Notes: a model not told the origin generated them from the sequence alone. Counted from the first letter of the stretch, positions 8,646 to 17,990 are shown. The stretch is DNA of 64,000 nucleotides from Selenomonas sp. ND2010 (GCF_000702005.1 NZ_JNKI01000013.1:1-64000), one strand, 5' to 3'. Numbers and translations: made by a program.

Positions 8646-9923
8646 GTGAAAAAAACGTCGAAAATCTATCAAGACTATGTAGAAATCCTCCGGCGGGAAC
8701 TCGTACCAGCCATGGGCTGCACCGAACCGATTGCCATCGCTTACTGTGCCTCTAAAGCCCGCGAAGCTCTAGGCGAACTGCCCGACCAATTGGAAATTAC
8801 CGCCAGCGGCAACATCATCAAAAACGTAAAAAGCGTCATCGTACCGAACACCAATGGGCGCAAAGGCATTGAAGCTGCCGCCGCCATCGGCGTCGTAGCG
8901 GGTGATGAAACAGCCGAACTTGAAGTCATCGCCCATGCCCAGGAAAAAGACAAAGCAAAGCTTGCCGACTATATGGAAAATACCACCATCACCGTCGTAT
9001 CGGCTGACTCCGATCACGTCCTCGACATCCTCGTGACTGCCAGCAAAGGCAGTAATACGGCCTGCGTCCATATCGTCAACGAACACACCAACATCGTGGA
9101 AATCACCCGCAATGGAAAAATCCTCTTCCAAAAAGAAATCATCGATACCCCCGAAACGAACAAACCCGATTATGAGAGCATGACCATCGAGGATATTTAC
9201 GACTTTGCCACGACCTGCGACTTGGATGATGTCCGCAATATCCTCACGCGTCAAATCCAATACAACACCGCCATTTCCGACGAAGGCCTCAAAAACAATT
9301 ATGGTGCTAACATCGGCTCGACTCTGCTCAAGGCCTATGGGAATGACATACGCATCCGCGCCCGGGCAAAAGCGGCTGCCGGCAGCGACGCCCGCATGAA
9401 CGGCTGCGAACTACCGGTCATCATCAATTCCGGCAGTGGCAATCAGGGCATGACCGTCTCACTGCCTGTCATCGAATACGCCAAGGAACTCGGTGCCAGC
9501 GAAGAACGACTGCTGCGCGCCCTGCTTCTTTCCAACCTCGTTACCCTTCACGAAAAAGAAGGCATCGGCCGGCTTTCCGCCTACTGCGGTGCGGTCAGTG
9601 CCGGAGCCGGTGCCGGCGCTGGTATCGCCTGGCTCTGTGGTGGCGACTATAAAGCCGTCATCCACACCATCGTCAATGCCCTGGCCATCACCTCCGGCAT
9701 TGTCTGCGACGGCGCCAAAGCCTCCTGCGCCGCCAAAATATCCGCAGCTGTCGACGCCGGCATCCTCGGCTTTGAGATGTATCGCAACGGCCAACAGTTC
9801 TACGGTGGTGACGGACTCGTATTAAAAGGCGTGGAAAACACCATCCGCAACATCAGCCGTTTAGGACGCATCGGCATGAAAGAAACCGATAAAGAAATCA
9901 TCAACATGATGATCGGCAAATAA
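8646..9923 (+). CDS. L-cysteine desulfidase / L-serine dehydratase-like (CyuA/YhaM, UPF0597)
   Basis: The 425-residue protein belongs to the CyuA/YhaM (UPF0597) group, whose members break L-cysteine down to pyruvate, ammonia and sulfide. Visible family features include the N-terminal MGCTEPIAIAY segment, the GSGNQGM loop and a C-terminal Ser/Gly-rich part with CDGAKASC. These cysteines probably hold an iron-sulfur cluster. I took the GTG at 8646, which has GGAG upstream and the usual family length; the open frame extends back to 8574, but that part overlaps the promoter. It is monocistronic. Substrate choice between cysteine and serine cannot be settled from sequence. Confidence 0.88.
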   Translation: MKKTSKIYQDYVEILRRELVPAMGCTEPIAIAYCASKAREALGELPDQLEITASGNIIKNVKSVIVPNTNGRKGIEAAAAIGVVAGDETAELEVIAHAQEKDKAKLADYMENTTITVVSADSDHVLDILVTASKGSNTACVHIVNEHTNIVEITRNGKILFQKEIIDTPETNKPDYESMTIEDIYDFATTCDLDDVRNILTRQIQYNTAISDEGLKNNYGANIGSTLLKAYGNDIRIRARAKAAAGSDARMNGCELPVIINSGSGNQGMTVSLPVIEYAKELGASEERLLRALLLSNLVTLHEKEGIGRLSAYCGAVSAGAGAGAGIAWLCGGDYKAVIHTIVNALAITSGIVCDGAKASCAAKISAAVDAGILGFEMYRNGQQFYGGDGLVLKGVENTIRNISRLGRIGMKETDKEIINMMIGK

Positions 9924-9976
9924 AAAGTGGATTGACTTGTCCTTTTCGTTTGACATGTCAATCCACTTTTCTTTTG
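9922..9976. terminator. Bidirectional terminator
   Basis: A 19-base stem with one mismatch (AAAAGTGGATTGAC and its complement) is flanked by A and T runs. It serves the convergent genes ending at 9923 and 9981. Confidence 0.88.
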
Positions 9977-9980
9977 GAAC

Positions 9981-10856
9981 TCAATGGTTAGCGGCCGCTA
10001 TTGCCATTTGACGAAGAATGGCTATCGCCCGCCCACGGCTGGAATAATTCTCTGTCATCCCTACGATAATAAAATGCCTGCCAGGCTGATAAACGATGCC
10101 ACCATCATCATAAAGGCCATAAAGCTCCCCCGTCTTATGACAAATCATAACGCCGGGAAGTGCCGCTGGAAAACATTCGGTGTCGGTCTGCCCTTCCAAA
10201 TAGCCGAGCATCACATCATCCAGCTCAGGACTTACGCAATTCCTATGATACAGCTTCACGAAAAAATCGCCCAAATCATTTACAGAGGTATAATTCTCGC
10301 GTCCCGCTGCCACCGCCTGACTATCCATCATCTTGCGTTGCAATATGGTATCCTTATACCCCTGCCGCTTGATATAAGCATTTATCTCATCCATCCCCAG
10401 CAAATCAATCATCATATTCGTGGCCGTATTATCGCTCTCGGTAATCATCAGCCGCATAATCGTATCCAACGTAAACTCTGTGCCGCTGGCATAACCAGCC
10501 AATACGCCGGCCCCTCCCACTTTATCGTAACTATGCAATATCAGATTTTGATAAAGGGATAGCTTGCCATCGCGAATCTTCTCCATCGCTGTACCTAGAA
10601 TAAACACCTTGATCATGCTTGCCGACCGCATCTGCGTGGAATGGTAGCTGTACACCGCGCGATTTTCTCCCGGATAGGCCACAAACAATGCATATTGCGT
10701 ACTATCCGAATTCGACAGGGCCTCCACCGCCTGTGCCAACGACTCATTACCGCTGCCTGGCACCACCTTCGCAGCTGCCCAAGCACTGCGCAAAGGCAAT
10801 AGCATCGCCAGCATCAGCCCAATTAAACAACACCCGAATACTATTAAACGCCGCAT
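9981..10856 (-). CDS. Exported serine hydrolase of the class A beta-lactamase fold
   Basis: The 291-residue protein starts with a signal peptide (about residues 1-29, cut near AWA-AA). It carries the three active-site motifs of the penicillin-binding/beta-lactamase superfamily: S80-M-I-K83, S141-D-N143 and K241-T-G243. The ExxLN motif needed for deacylation in true class A beta-lactamases is not evident; the corresponding stretch reads LQRKMMD. A cell-wall or peptidoglycan-related hydrolase is therefore as likely as antibiotic resistance. It faces a bidirectional terminator, and a small secreted protein gene lies 15 bases upstream of it. Confidence 0.88.
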   Translation of the reverse strand: MRRLIVFGCCLIGLMLAMLLPLRSAWAAAKVVPGSGNESLAQAVEALSNSDSTQYALFVAYPGENRAVYSYHSTQMRSASMIKVFILGTAMEKIRDGKLSLYQNLILHSYDKVGGAGVLAGYASGTEFTLDTIMRLMITESDNTATNMMIDLLGMDEINAYIKRQGYKDTILQRKMMDSQAVAAGRENYTSVNDLGDFFVKLYHRNCVSPELDDVMLGYLEGQTDTECFPAALPGVMICHKTGELYGLYDDGGIVYQPGRHFIIVGMTENYSSRGRAIAILRQMAIAAANH

Positions 10857-10871
10857 CTGCCAGCCCCCACA

Positions 10872-11207
10872 TCAGTAATTATTGACCACAAAACGATAAA
10901 TATTTGCCGCTACCGGGGAAGCACCACCAAATACATAGCCATGATAACCTTCGGAATTGCGATAATACGGACTGCCATTCGACGGATAGAAGGAATAATA
11001 GAGGTAATTGCCCGCATTTTTCACCGTACACTGGAATGTGTACGGGCTACGGCTGGAAATACTAACCGACTGCGTAATAAGATACGCATGCGTTCCATCG
11101 CTATACGTTCCCATGTAATAATCGCTGGCCTCAGCGGGAACTGCCGGTGCTGCCATAAAAAGCAGTGCTGCCATTAACACAACCGAAGAAAATAAACGTT
11201 TCATCAT
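10872..11207 (-). CDS. Small secreted protein of unknown function
   Basis: The 111-residue product has a clear signal peptide (MMKRLFSSVVLMAALLFMAA, cut near AEA). The mature part of about 85 residues is rich in Tyr, Ser and Gly. The start at 11207 has AAGGAGG upstream; the longer frame to 11237 has not. Its stop lies 15 bases before the serine hydrolase start, so the two are probably cotranscribed. I recognise no family; a small envelope or substrate-binding beta-fold is possible. Confidence 0.78.
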   Translation of the reverse strand: MMKRLFSSVVLMAALLFMAAPAVPAEASDYYMGTYSDGTHAYLITQSVSISSRSPYTFQCTVKNAGNYLYYSFYPSNGSPYYRNSEGYHGYVFGGASPVAANIYRFVVNNY

Positions 11208-11302
11208 AATACATACCTCCTTATCATCTACCAACATTACTTTATTCTTTACTTCGTCACCAGCATTACATTTCCTGCTCTAACCTTCCATGAATCCCCA
11301 AC

Positions 11303-11342
11303 AAAATAGAGCCCGTACATCTCCTAGACGTACAGGCTCTAT
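11303..11342 (-). terminator. Terminator after the sugar-binding protein gene
   Basis: AGAGCCTGTACGTCT pairs with its complement across a short loop, and ATTTTGTT follows on the minus strand. Confidence 0.75.
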
Positions 11343-11363
11343 CCCCAACCATAATTCTTACTA

Positions 11364-12383
11364 TTATTTTACTTCACTAAGATTATCTTTATCAATAATC
11401 AAGGGCGTGCAAAGATAAGCGGGAACAACGATTACCCCATTATTATACGACTTGACGTCGTTAATATCCGGCTGAGTGCCTTCGACCACCGCCTTAATCA
11501 TGCGGACGGTTTTGGCCACCAGCAGCGATGGAGATTTGTAAATCGTAATGGCCTGCTTGCCATTCCGAATCGCATCGAGAGCCTGGCTCTCGGCATCCTG
11601 ACCAGTTAATAGCGGCATTTCACTATAACCGCCTTTCGACAGCGCCTCGCGAATACCACCAGCCAAACCATCATTAGGAGAAAGGATCACATCAAGCTTA
11701 ACGCCTGCATCCGGTCCCTGCAAAAGCTTTGTCATGCGTTCCGTTGCCCCTTCTGCCTTCCAGCCCTTGACGGCTACCTGGTCAAAGCTCGTTTCCTTTG
11801 AGGGAATTACGAGCTGCCCTTTATCGATGTACGGCTTTAACACTTCCATAGCGCCGTCATAAAATACATGCGCATTATTATCGGCAGGGTCCCCAGCAAA
11901 TACTTCCATATTGAATGGACCGGCACCAGTCTTGAGCTGAAGTTTGGCCTCGATGTATTCGCCCATAGCCTGCCCTACGGCCAGGTTGTCAAAGGATGCA
12001 TAATACGATACCGCATCGGTATTCATAATCAGACGGTCATAGGCAATAACAGCCACTTTTTTCTCTTTGGCTTCGGTCAACACGTCTTTTAATGCGGTAC
12101 TGTCCACCGCCCCGATAACCAGGCATTTCGGACTATCCGCCAACTGTTTCTTGATTTGCTCAATCTGCTGCTCGGGCGTATCGGCAAACTGCAGGTCTAC
12201 CGTATAGCCCTCTTTTTCGAGCTTTTCCTTGATGGTCTGACCATTCGTCTGCCAACTGCTCGAAGAATTGGCAAAGGCTACTGCTACTTTTTTGCTATTG
12301 TTATCACTGCCGCCACAGCCTCCGAGCACCAAAGTGCTGACAGCTAGCAACGCTAGGCAGAGAATTGTAATATATTTCTTCAT
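11364..12383 (-). CDS. Periplasmic sugar-binding lipoprotein (XylF/ChvE type)
   Basis: This is a type I periplasmic binding protein of 339 residues with a lipoprotein signal (lipobox LVLGGC, Cys at about 23). Family stretches include AYDRLIMNTDAVSYYASFDN and SPNDGLAGGIREAL, which resemble the xylose and multiple-monosaccharide binding proteins XylF and ChvE. No ABC permease or ATPase gene lies nearby. Instead it follows a chemoreceptor gene with a 12-base gap. The arrangement suggests a receptor-linked sugar sensor for chemotaxis rather than, or as well as, a transporter subunit. The ligand is unknown. Confidence 0.9.
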   Translation of the reverse strand: MKKYITILCLALLAVSTLVLGGCGGSDNNSKKVAVAFANSSSSWQTNGQTIKEKLEKEGYTVDLQFADTPEQQIEQIKKQLADSPKCLVIGAVDSTALKDVLTEAKEKKVAVIAYDRLIMNTDAVSYYASFDNLAVGQAMGEYIEAKLQLKTGAGPFNMEVFAGDPADNNAHVFYDGAMEVLKPYIDKGQLVIPSKETSFDQVAVKGWKAEGATERMTKLLQGPDAGVKLDVILSPNDGLAGGIREALSKGGYSEMPLLTGQDAESQALDAIRNGKQAITIYKSPSLLVAKTVRMIKAVVEGTQPDINDVKSYNNGVIVVPAYLCTPLIIDKDNLSEVK

Positions 12384-12395
12384 GGAAAGGCCTCC

Positions 12396-14093
12396 TTAAA
12401 TCTTGAACTTCGCCGCATGTTCGGAAAGCTCTTCGGCCAGGCTGGCGAGATTGCGGCTGGCATTCGCTACTTCATCCATAGCTGCAGACTGTTCTTCCGT
12501 TGCCGCCGACACCGACTGTGTTTCCGAAGCTACATCGAGACCGGATTTATTAATCCCTTCCATCACATCGACAAGCTCTTCTGCCTTAGCCGTAGATTTA
12601 CGTGCTTCCATCAGGATGTCATCCGCATGCTTGGTAAGATTAGAAACCGCTGCTGAAATCGTCTCAAAGGCACTGCCGGCTTTTGAAACGACTTCACGGC
12701 CGCTCTTGACATCTTCAGTCCCCTTCTGCATGCGCATAACCGCCTGCTCCGTATCCCTCTGGATTGTCGTGATGAGTTCCGAAATTTTCTGGGCAGCCGT
12801 ATTGGATTCCTCGGCCAGCTTACGAACCTCATCGGCAACAACCGCAAACCCTCGACCGGCATCGCCAGCCCGAGCCGCCTCGATAGCGGCATTGAGCGAC
12901 AACAGATTGGTCTGTTCCGCGATTCCCGAAATCGTAACCGAAATCTGCCCAATCTCTTCGGAGCGTTCTGCCAATTTCTTGATAACCTCTGCGGAATCGG
13001 TTACCGAATCGGCAATTTCAGCCATCTGATCTACCGCACCAGCAATGGCATTCTTACCATCGGCGGCAATCCCTTCCACATTGCGGGCCGCATCGGCCGA
13101 GGATGACGCTTTATCCTGAAAACCATGGAGGCTCTCCGACATTTCCTGAATATCTTCTAGCGACTTGCTGACAGACTCTCCCTGAACGCTGGTATTGCCA
13201 GCTACATTCGTGATGGATACTGCCACCTGCTGGGTAGCCTGAGCCGATTGGCTGGCGTTTTCCGTCAGCTGCGTAGCAAACGTCGATACTTCATCTGCCG
13301 TCTGCTGAATATTTTTAATCAGCGCCCGCAAATTCTTAATCGTATCCCCATAAGCAGTCGTAAGCTGTCCTAACTCATCCTGCGTCTTGGCCACCGCCTC
13401 AACCGTAAGATTACCGGCTGCCACTTCCTTGGAAACCACCATGAGATACTGAATCGATTTCATAATGGAAGCACTCAGATAAAATGCCATAAAGCCAGCG
13501 AGCAGAACGACGAACAAAATGCAGACAATCAGCGTCCACTTGGTATGCTCATATTGTTCCGAGGCTTCCGCACTCTCTTTGTGGATGAAATCCTTGCTGC
13601 TATCGACTACACGATTTAGCTTACTAGTCATATCCGCATATTGGCCGTTTGACTTATCCAGCAGTTTGATAGCCTCTTCCTTCTTGCCATCCTTCGACAG
13701 CTTGATGATTTCCTTGGTATTTTGTTTATATTTTTCCCAAGTCCCACGCATATCGTTGAAATCATCGCGCGCATCTGGTGCTACTGCCGGTTCGATGGTA
13801 TCAAAGGCAATATCCAGCTGATCAGCTTTCTTCATCGTCTCCTGAGCTGCATGAATGCGATTCGGAAGCGTTGTTGCCGTCACCACCGCATATTCTCCCT
13901 GACGATAATCTGCCAATGTACGGCTACTTTCCACACCAGCCAGCACACTAGAAAGATGTTCCGTTGCAATGCGCAACGCACCACTATTAATGCTGTTCAA
14001 ACTATACCCCGTATAAAGCCCATTGGCCAAAAAGATTGCAATGAGCACACCAAAAACCAAAAACAATTTCTGGCGAATCGTCAACTTATCCAC
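12396..14093 (-). CDS. Methyl-accepting chemotaxis protein paired with the sugar-binding lipoprotein
   Basis: The 565-residue receptor has an N-terminal membrane helix, a four-helix-bundle sensor (about residues 35-185), a second membrane helix near 190-210, a HAMP domain and a cytoplasmic signalling domain with the tip [21 protein letters not shown] chose the GTG at 14093, which has AAGGAG eight bases upstream; the in-frame GTG at 14102 lies within the spacer. It is the first gene of an operon with the sugar-binding protein, which may be its ligand-presenting partner. Confidence 0.93.
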   Translation of the reverse strand: MDKLTIRQKLFLVFGVLIAIFLANGLYTGYSLNSINSGALRIATEHLSSVLAGVESSRTLADYRQGEYAVVTATTLPNRIHAAQETMKKADQLDIAFDTIEPAVAPDARDDFNDMRGTWEKYKQNTKEIIKLSKDGKKEEAIKLLDKSNGQYADMTSKLNRVVDSSKDFIHKESAEASEQYEHTKWTLIVCILFVVLLAGFMAFYLSASIMKSIQYLMVVSKEVAAGNLTVEAVAKTQDELGQLTTAYGDTIKNLRALIKNIQQTADEVSTFATQLTENASQSAQATQQVAVSITNVAGNTSVQGESVSKSLEDIQEMSESLHGFQDKASSSADAARNVEGIAADGKNAIAGAVDQMAEIADSVTDSAEVIKKLAERSEEIGQISVTISGIAEQTNLLSLNAAIEAARAGDAGRGFAVVADEVRKLAEESNTAAQKISELITTIQRDTEQAVMRMQKGTEDVKSGREVVSKAGSAFETISAAVSNLTKHADDILMEARKSTAKAEELVDVMEGINKSGLDVASETQSVSAATEEQSAAMDEVANASRNLASLAEELSEHAAKFKI

Positions 14094-14400
14094 ATTACCC
14101 ACTCCTTACTTGTTGATAATCTCTTCTAATTATATCATAATTAATGCACATTTTCCTTAAAATCAATAAAAAATCTCCGAGATATTGGAAGTATTTTCAC
14201 ATTTTTATTCTTCTTTTTTATATCTCTATTCTTTTTATCTCTCACTTCCTATTTTTTATTCTGCTCAATCCGTTAAGCGTTTTTCCGCACAATATAAAAA
14301 AGCTATAAGCTAACGATACCTGATTGCCTTATCACAATCAATCCCCTTGCCTATAGCTTGTAACGCAATTTCGTTTCTCTCAACGTTTTCGTTCAAATGC
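14094..14400. other. Intergenic region between the chemoreceptor and fnr
   Basis: This 307-base AT-rich stretch holds the fnr terminator (14294-14360). A TATAAT-type element on the minus strand near 14130-14137 could be the chemoreceptor promoter. No further gene or repeat was seen. Confidence 0.6.
14294..14360 (-). terminator. Terminator after fnr
   Basis: AAGCTATA and TATAGCTT close a larger stem that contains an inner GATTG/CAATC pairing. TTTTTTATAT follows on the minus strand. Confidence 0.65.
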
Positions 14401-15084
14401 TCATTCGATATTGCAGACTTCCCGGCCACAATTCTCACATTGGATTGCCTCTTTCAAATACTCCAAATCCTTGATAAAAATCAAATGACCACGGTATTCA
14501 ATAATTCCTGCTTTGCGCAATTCACTGAGCATACGGTTGAGACTCTCGCGAGCAGTTCCCGAGTAATTGGCCAATTCTTGATTCGTCAGCGGCACAGAGA
14601 TCAGAATTCCTCCATCCACCGCTTTGCCGTAGCTGTTTGACAGGCGAATCAAAGTCGAATACAAGGCACCTTTCTTCCCATACAAAACCAGATCCCGGAA
14701 TTTTGAATGCTGTTTCCGCATATGCGCGCTGATAAGTTTTAGCAAATTCACTGCCAGCTGCGGCTTTTTCTCCAGATACGCCTGCAATACAGGAAACTCA
14801 ATGGCATAGACCTCGGCTGCACTCTGCGCCACCGCATTGAAGATGTAAACGGGGCTGCTCTCGTACAGTGGCAATTCACCAATTATACTGCTGCGCGTTG
14901 CCAACCGCAAGCTGAGTACCCGTCCCGACGATGCGTATTTCGTGATAAAAATCTGTCCCGTCCGCACAATATAAAAATACTTGGCAGGATTCCCTTCATG
15001 AAACAGGTACTCTCCATCATGAAGCATGACAACCTTGCCGGGGATTTCATAAAGCTGACGAACTAACGATTCCATAGATTCCAT
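14401..15084 (-). CDS. fnr: FNR-type regulator with C-terminal iron-sulfur cysteines
   Basis: This CRP/FNR-family regulator has 227 residues: a cyclic-nucleotide-like sensor domain (about 15-130), a dimer helix and a winged-helix DNA-binding domain (about 165-205). The C-terminus has C216-x2-C219-x4-C224, the same spacing as Bacillus subtilis Fnr, whose cluster uses three C-terminal cysteines plus an aspartate; Asp131 here is in the matching place. It should therefore sense oxygen through a [4Fe-4S] cluster. The start at 15084 has GAGGT upstream; the longer frame to 15150 would run into its own operator. Likely targets are narG, narK and its own gene. Confidence 0.9.
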   Translation of the reverse strand: MESMESLVRQLYEIPGKVVMLHDGEYLFHEGNPAKYFYIVRTGQIFITKYASSGRVLSLRLATRSSIIGELPLYESSPVYIFNAVAQSAAEVYAIEFPVLQAYLEKKPQLAVNLLKLISAHMRKQHSKFRDLVLYGKKGALYSTLIRLSNSYGKAVDGGILISVPLTNQELANYSGTARESLNRMLSELRKAGIIEYRGHLIFIKDLEYLKEAIQCENCGREVCNIE

Positions 15085-15108
15085 GGCAATTACCTCATTT
15101 CCTATTTC

Positions 15109-15158
15109 TAAGAATAGTTTACTAGAAAAATGCATTTTCACCTGTAACATTTATCACA
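15109..15158 (-). promoter_or_regulatory. fnr promoter with autoregulatory box
   Basis: TGTGATAAATGTTACA (minus strand, 15143-15158) is centred 41.5 bases before the start predicted from TAAACT at 15116-15121. The placement suggests positive autoregulation. Confidence 0.65.
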
Positions 15159-15163
15159 GCACT

Positions 15164-15213
15164 CGTGAGATTTGTTACTTACAGCTTGATGTTTTTTAAT
15201 TATACTTGATGTA
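15164..15213 (+). promoter_or_regulatory. narK promoter with FNR-type box
   Basis: CGTGAGATTTGTTACT at 15164-15179 is centred at -41.5 relative to +1 near 15213, given TATACT at 15201-15206. A separate box for fnr lies only 5 bases upstream. Confidence 0.65.
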
Positions 15214-15231
15214 AATCATAAACTGATTTAC
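15211..15231. repeat. Palindrome in the narK leader
   Basis: GTAAATCA and TGATTTAC form a perfect 8-base inverted repeat with a 5-base centre at the predicted narK transcription start. TTGAT-GTAA-ATCAT overlapping it also resembles a classical FNR site. It could be a second, possibly repressing, operator or a leader hairpin. Confidence 0.5.
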
Positions 15232-15270
15232 ACGTATTCATTATTCTTTTCATCGAATAGGAGTATTACT

Positions 15271-16614
15271 ATGGCAGAAAACAATGTATTGCAACTGCTT
15301 GGCGATAGACCAAGCCGCAAGGAAATCCTGGCCCACTGGGAACCAGAAAACGAAGCCTTCTGGAACGCCTTTGGCAAAAAGATTGCCAACCAGAATCTCT
15401 ATACCTCCACCTGGGCTCTGACCTTGTCCTTTGTCGTCTGGACGCTCTGGGCAACGATTGCCGCCAAGCTGAATAGTGTCGGCTTTCACTTTACCGACGA
15501 GCAGATTTTCACCCTGGCCGCCCTGCCCGGACTCGTTGGTGCTACAGGCAGACTCCTCTATACTTATCTACCCGGACTTATCGGCGGCAGAAATTCCACC
15601 TTTATCACCACAGCCCTGCTCTTGCTGCCCATCATCGGCCTGGGCAACGCCCTGCAGGATACTGCCACCTCTTACGATACCTTTGTATTGCTTGTTTCCT
15701 TCATCGGGATCGCCGGAGCAAACTTCTCGGCCTCGATGGCTAACATCGGCTTCTTCTTCCCCAAGGCCCATAAAGGTCTTGCCCTCGGCATCAATGCTGG
15801 TGTCGGCAATCTTGGCGTCTCACTCATCTACCTGACGGCCCCACTTCTTTTGGGCTGGAATCTTTCCTCATTTTTCGGCCCTGGTCTCATAACCAATAGT
15901 GGCACAACGATTTTCCTGCAGAATGTCTGCTATTTCTGGGCCATTCCCACGATTATTACCCTGGTACTGATTTGGCTGTTCATGGATAACCTGCCGCTGC
16001 CCAAGCAAAGTCCCAAATCCATCCTTTCGATTTTCGGCAACAAACACACCTGGCTCATGTGCTGGATTTACACCTGCGGCTTTGGTTCCTTCATCGGCTT
16101 TTCTGCGGCGTTGGGACTTCTCGTCACCAAAGAATTTCCGGAAGTCTCCTTCTCCATGGCCGCCTTCCTCGGCCCTTTTATCGGTGCCAGTGTCCGCCCC
16201 CTTGGGGGCTGGCTGGCCGATAAAATCAACAGCGGCTCCCGCGTTACCCTGCTGTCCCTTTTCGTCATGCTGGCAGCCAGCCTGGTTGTACTCGCGGGAA
16301 TCCAGGCCCATAATTTCGCCATGTTCTTCGCAGCCTTCCTGCTGCTGTTTTTGACTACTGGTTTTGTCAACGGCGCCTCCTTCCGCATGATTCCCTATAT
16401 CTTCAACAATCCCTTTCATTCCTCGCTGGTCACCGGTTTCACCGCAGCCATTGCTGCCTATGGTGCTTTCCTGATTCCGAAGATTTTCGGTTGGTCCTAC
16501 GCCAATTTCCAAAGCGTAACCCCAGCCTTTTACCTGCTCATCGCCTTCACGGCCAGCACCATCCTGATTACCTGGTGGTTCTACGACCGCAAAGGCTCCG
16601 GAATGAACTGCTAA
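15271..16614 (+). CDS. narK: Nitrate/nitrite transporter of the NarK family
   Basis: This 447-residue major facilitator protein has about twelve membrane helices. The conserved nitrate-signature stretches are [16 protein letters not shown] in the first half and [12 protein letters not shown] in the second. It would exchange nitrate for nitrite or import nitrate with protons, feeding NarGHI. GGAG lies seven bases before the ATG. It is monocistronic, divergent from fnr, and preceded by an FNR-type promoter. Confidence 0.95.
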   Translation: MAENNVLQLLGDRPSRKEILAHWEPENEAFWNAFGKKIANQNLYTSTWALTLSFVVWTLWATIAAKLNSVGFHFTDEQIFTLAALPGLVGATGRLLYTYLPGLIGGRNSTFITTALLLLPIIGLGNALQDTATSYDTFVLLVSFIGIAGANFSASMANIGFFFPKAHKGLALGINAGVGNLGVSLIYLTAPLLLGWNLSSFFGPGLITNSGTTIFLQNVCYFWAIPTIITLVLIWLFMDNLPLPKQSPKSILSIFGNKHTWLMCWIYTCGFGSFIGFSAALGLLVTKEFPEVSFSMAAFLGPFIGASVRPLGGWLADKINSGSRVTLLSLFVMLAASLVVLAGIQAHNFAMFFAAFLLLFLTTGFVNGASFRMIPYIFNNPFHSSLVTGFTAAIAAYGAFLIPKIFGWSYANFQSVTPAFYLLIAFTASTILITWWFYDRKGSGMNC

Positions 16615-16652
16615 AACAAAAGCCTTCCCGAATACGGAGAAGGCTTTTGTTT
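16615..16652 (+). terminator. Terminator after narK
   Basis: AACAAAAGCCTTC and GAAGGCTTTTGTT form a 13-base perfect stem ending in a T run. Confidence 0.9.
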
Positions 16653-16706
16653 CGCGATAAATCCTGTTACAATATTGCTAGCTACAAAAAAAGGAGACGA
16701 TATTGT

Positions 16707-17189
16707 ATGGACCCACGCACAGGTCTCACTCATTTTGACGAAGAAGGCCAGGCCATCATGGTCGACGTCAGCGGAAAACAAGAAACGAGCCGCACGGCCA
16801 TCGCTACCGGCCGCATAAAAGTCAATCAAGCGGTCTACGATGCCATAGAGCAGGGAACCGCAAAAAAAGGTGACGTTCTCGGCGTCGCGCGCGTTGCCGG
16901 CATTATGGCCGCTAAGTCCACCAGCTCGGTCATCCCCCTCTGCCATCCGCTGCCCATTGCCAAATGCAGCGTCGATTTCACGATGCTGCCCACGGAATGC
17001 GCCGTTGAAGCCAAAGCTACTGTCAAGGTAACCGGCCAGACCGGGGTCGAAATGGAAGCACTTCATTCCGTCAGCGTTGCTCTGCTGACGATTTACGATA
17101 TGTGCAAGGCTATCGACAAACGCATGGAAATCCAATATATCCACCTCGATAAAAAGACCGGGGGGAAAAGCGGCGAATTCATCCGCTGA
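16707..17189 (+). CDS. moaC: Cyclic pyranopterin monophosphate synthase MoaC
   Basis: MoaC converts the MoaA product into cyclic pyranopterin monophosphate in molybdenum cofactor synthesis, which NarG needs. The 160-residue protein carries the LCHPLP motif, the [14 protein letters not shown] segment and [13 protein letters not shown], all typical of the family. The start at 16707 has AAGGAG upstream; the open frame extends further upstream into the narK terminator and is not used. It stands alone between two terminators, next to narK. Confidence 0.96.
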   Translation: MDPRTGLTHFDEEGQAIMVDVSGKQETSRTAIATGRIKVNQAVYDAIEQGTAKKGDVLGVARVAGIMAAKSTSSVIPLCHPLPIAKCSVDFTMLPTECAVEAKATVKVTGQTGVEMEALHSVSVALLTIYDMCKAIDKRMEIQYIHLDKKTGGKSGEFIR

Positions 17190-17190
17190 T

Positions 17191-17236
17191 AAAAAAATTC
17201 CGTTGACTCTCCTTAGAGAGACCAACGGAATTTTTT
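17191..17236. terminator. Bidirectional terminator between moaC and deoC
   Basis: AAAAAAATTCCGTTG pairs with CAACGGAATTTTTT, giving A and T runs on both sides. Confidence 0.88.
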
Positions 17237-17241
17237 ATTTC

Positions 17242-17895
17242 TTACAGTTCGTCTTTCAGAACTTTAACCGCTGCGCTTGCGCCCAGACGGCAGCAGCCAG
17301 CATTGATATAAGCTTCCATCTCTTCACGCGTATGGATGCCGCCAGCAGCCTTCATGCCAACATTTTCGTTGATATGCTTCTTGAAGAGGGCGATATCCTC
17401 CAACGTTGCACCAGCCGTGCCGAAGCCCGTGGACGTCTTGATGATGTCAGCACCGCTCTCATTGACACATTTGCAAGCAGCGATTTTCTCTTCTTCCGTG
17501 AGGAAGCAAGTCTCAACGATGACCTTGAGCACGCGGTCACCGCAAACGCGTTTCAGAGCACGGATCTCTTCCGTAACATAGTCCGTCTCACCAGCTTTGA
17601 GCATGCCGATGTTGATGACCATATCGATTTCTACCGCACCATCGGCCAAAGCCTGTGCCGTTTCAGCAATCTTGGCAGCCGTATTGCAGTTACCATTCGG
17701 GAACCCCACAACCGTTGCAATCTTCAGGGCATCACCATATTTTTCTTTGATGCGCGGAATAAAGCAGGACGGAATCATAACAGTAGCTGCCTGATATTTT
17801 ACCGCCTCATCACAGATAGCCTGGATATCCTCCCAGGTAGCCGTCTGTTTCAGCAACGTGTGGTCAACACGAGACATAATTTCCTTTGCGTTCAT
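17242..17895 (-). CDS. deoC: Deoxyribose-phosphate aldolase
   Basis: DeoC splits 2-deoxyribose-5-phosphate into glyceraldehyde-3-phosphate and acetaldehyde during deoxynucleoside catabolism. The 217-residue protein has the Schiff-base region VLKVIVETCFL and the second conserved lysine region DIIKTSTGFGTAGATL. It follows a SorC-family regulator gene on the same strand but has its own promoter in the 90-base gap. Confidence 0.96.
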   Translation of the reverse strand: MNAKEIMSRVDHTLLKQTATWEDIQAICDEAVKYQAATVMIPSCFIPRIKEKYGDALKIATVVGFPNGNCNTAAKIAETAQALADGAVEIDMVINIGMLKAGETDYVTEEIRALKRVCGDRVLKVIVETCFLTEEEKIAACKCVNESGADIIKTSTGFGTAGATLEDIALFKKHINENVGMKAAGGIHTREEMEAYINAGCCRLGASAAVKVLKDEL

Positions 17896-17937
17896 TTAAA
17901 AATCCCCTTTCTCGGTAGTGCATTCTTTACGGTTCTT

Positions 17938-17990
17938 ATTATAATCCTGTTGTGAAATTTTGTAAATATATTTTTGAACTTTTTTTCAAA
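17938..17990 (-). promoter_or_regulatory. deoC promoter with DeoR-like operator
   Basis: TATAAT at 17938-17943 and TTTACA at 17961-17966 (minus strand) are spaced 17 bases apart. Directly upstream, TTTGAA-N6-TTCAAA at 17973-17990 forms a palindrome that overlaps the end of the regulator gene. TTGAA/TTCAA halves are known for the B. subtilis DeoR operator. Confidence 0.55.
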
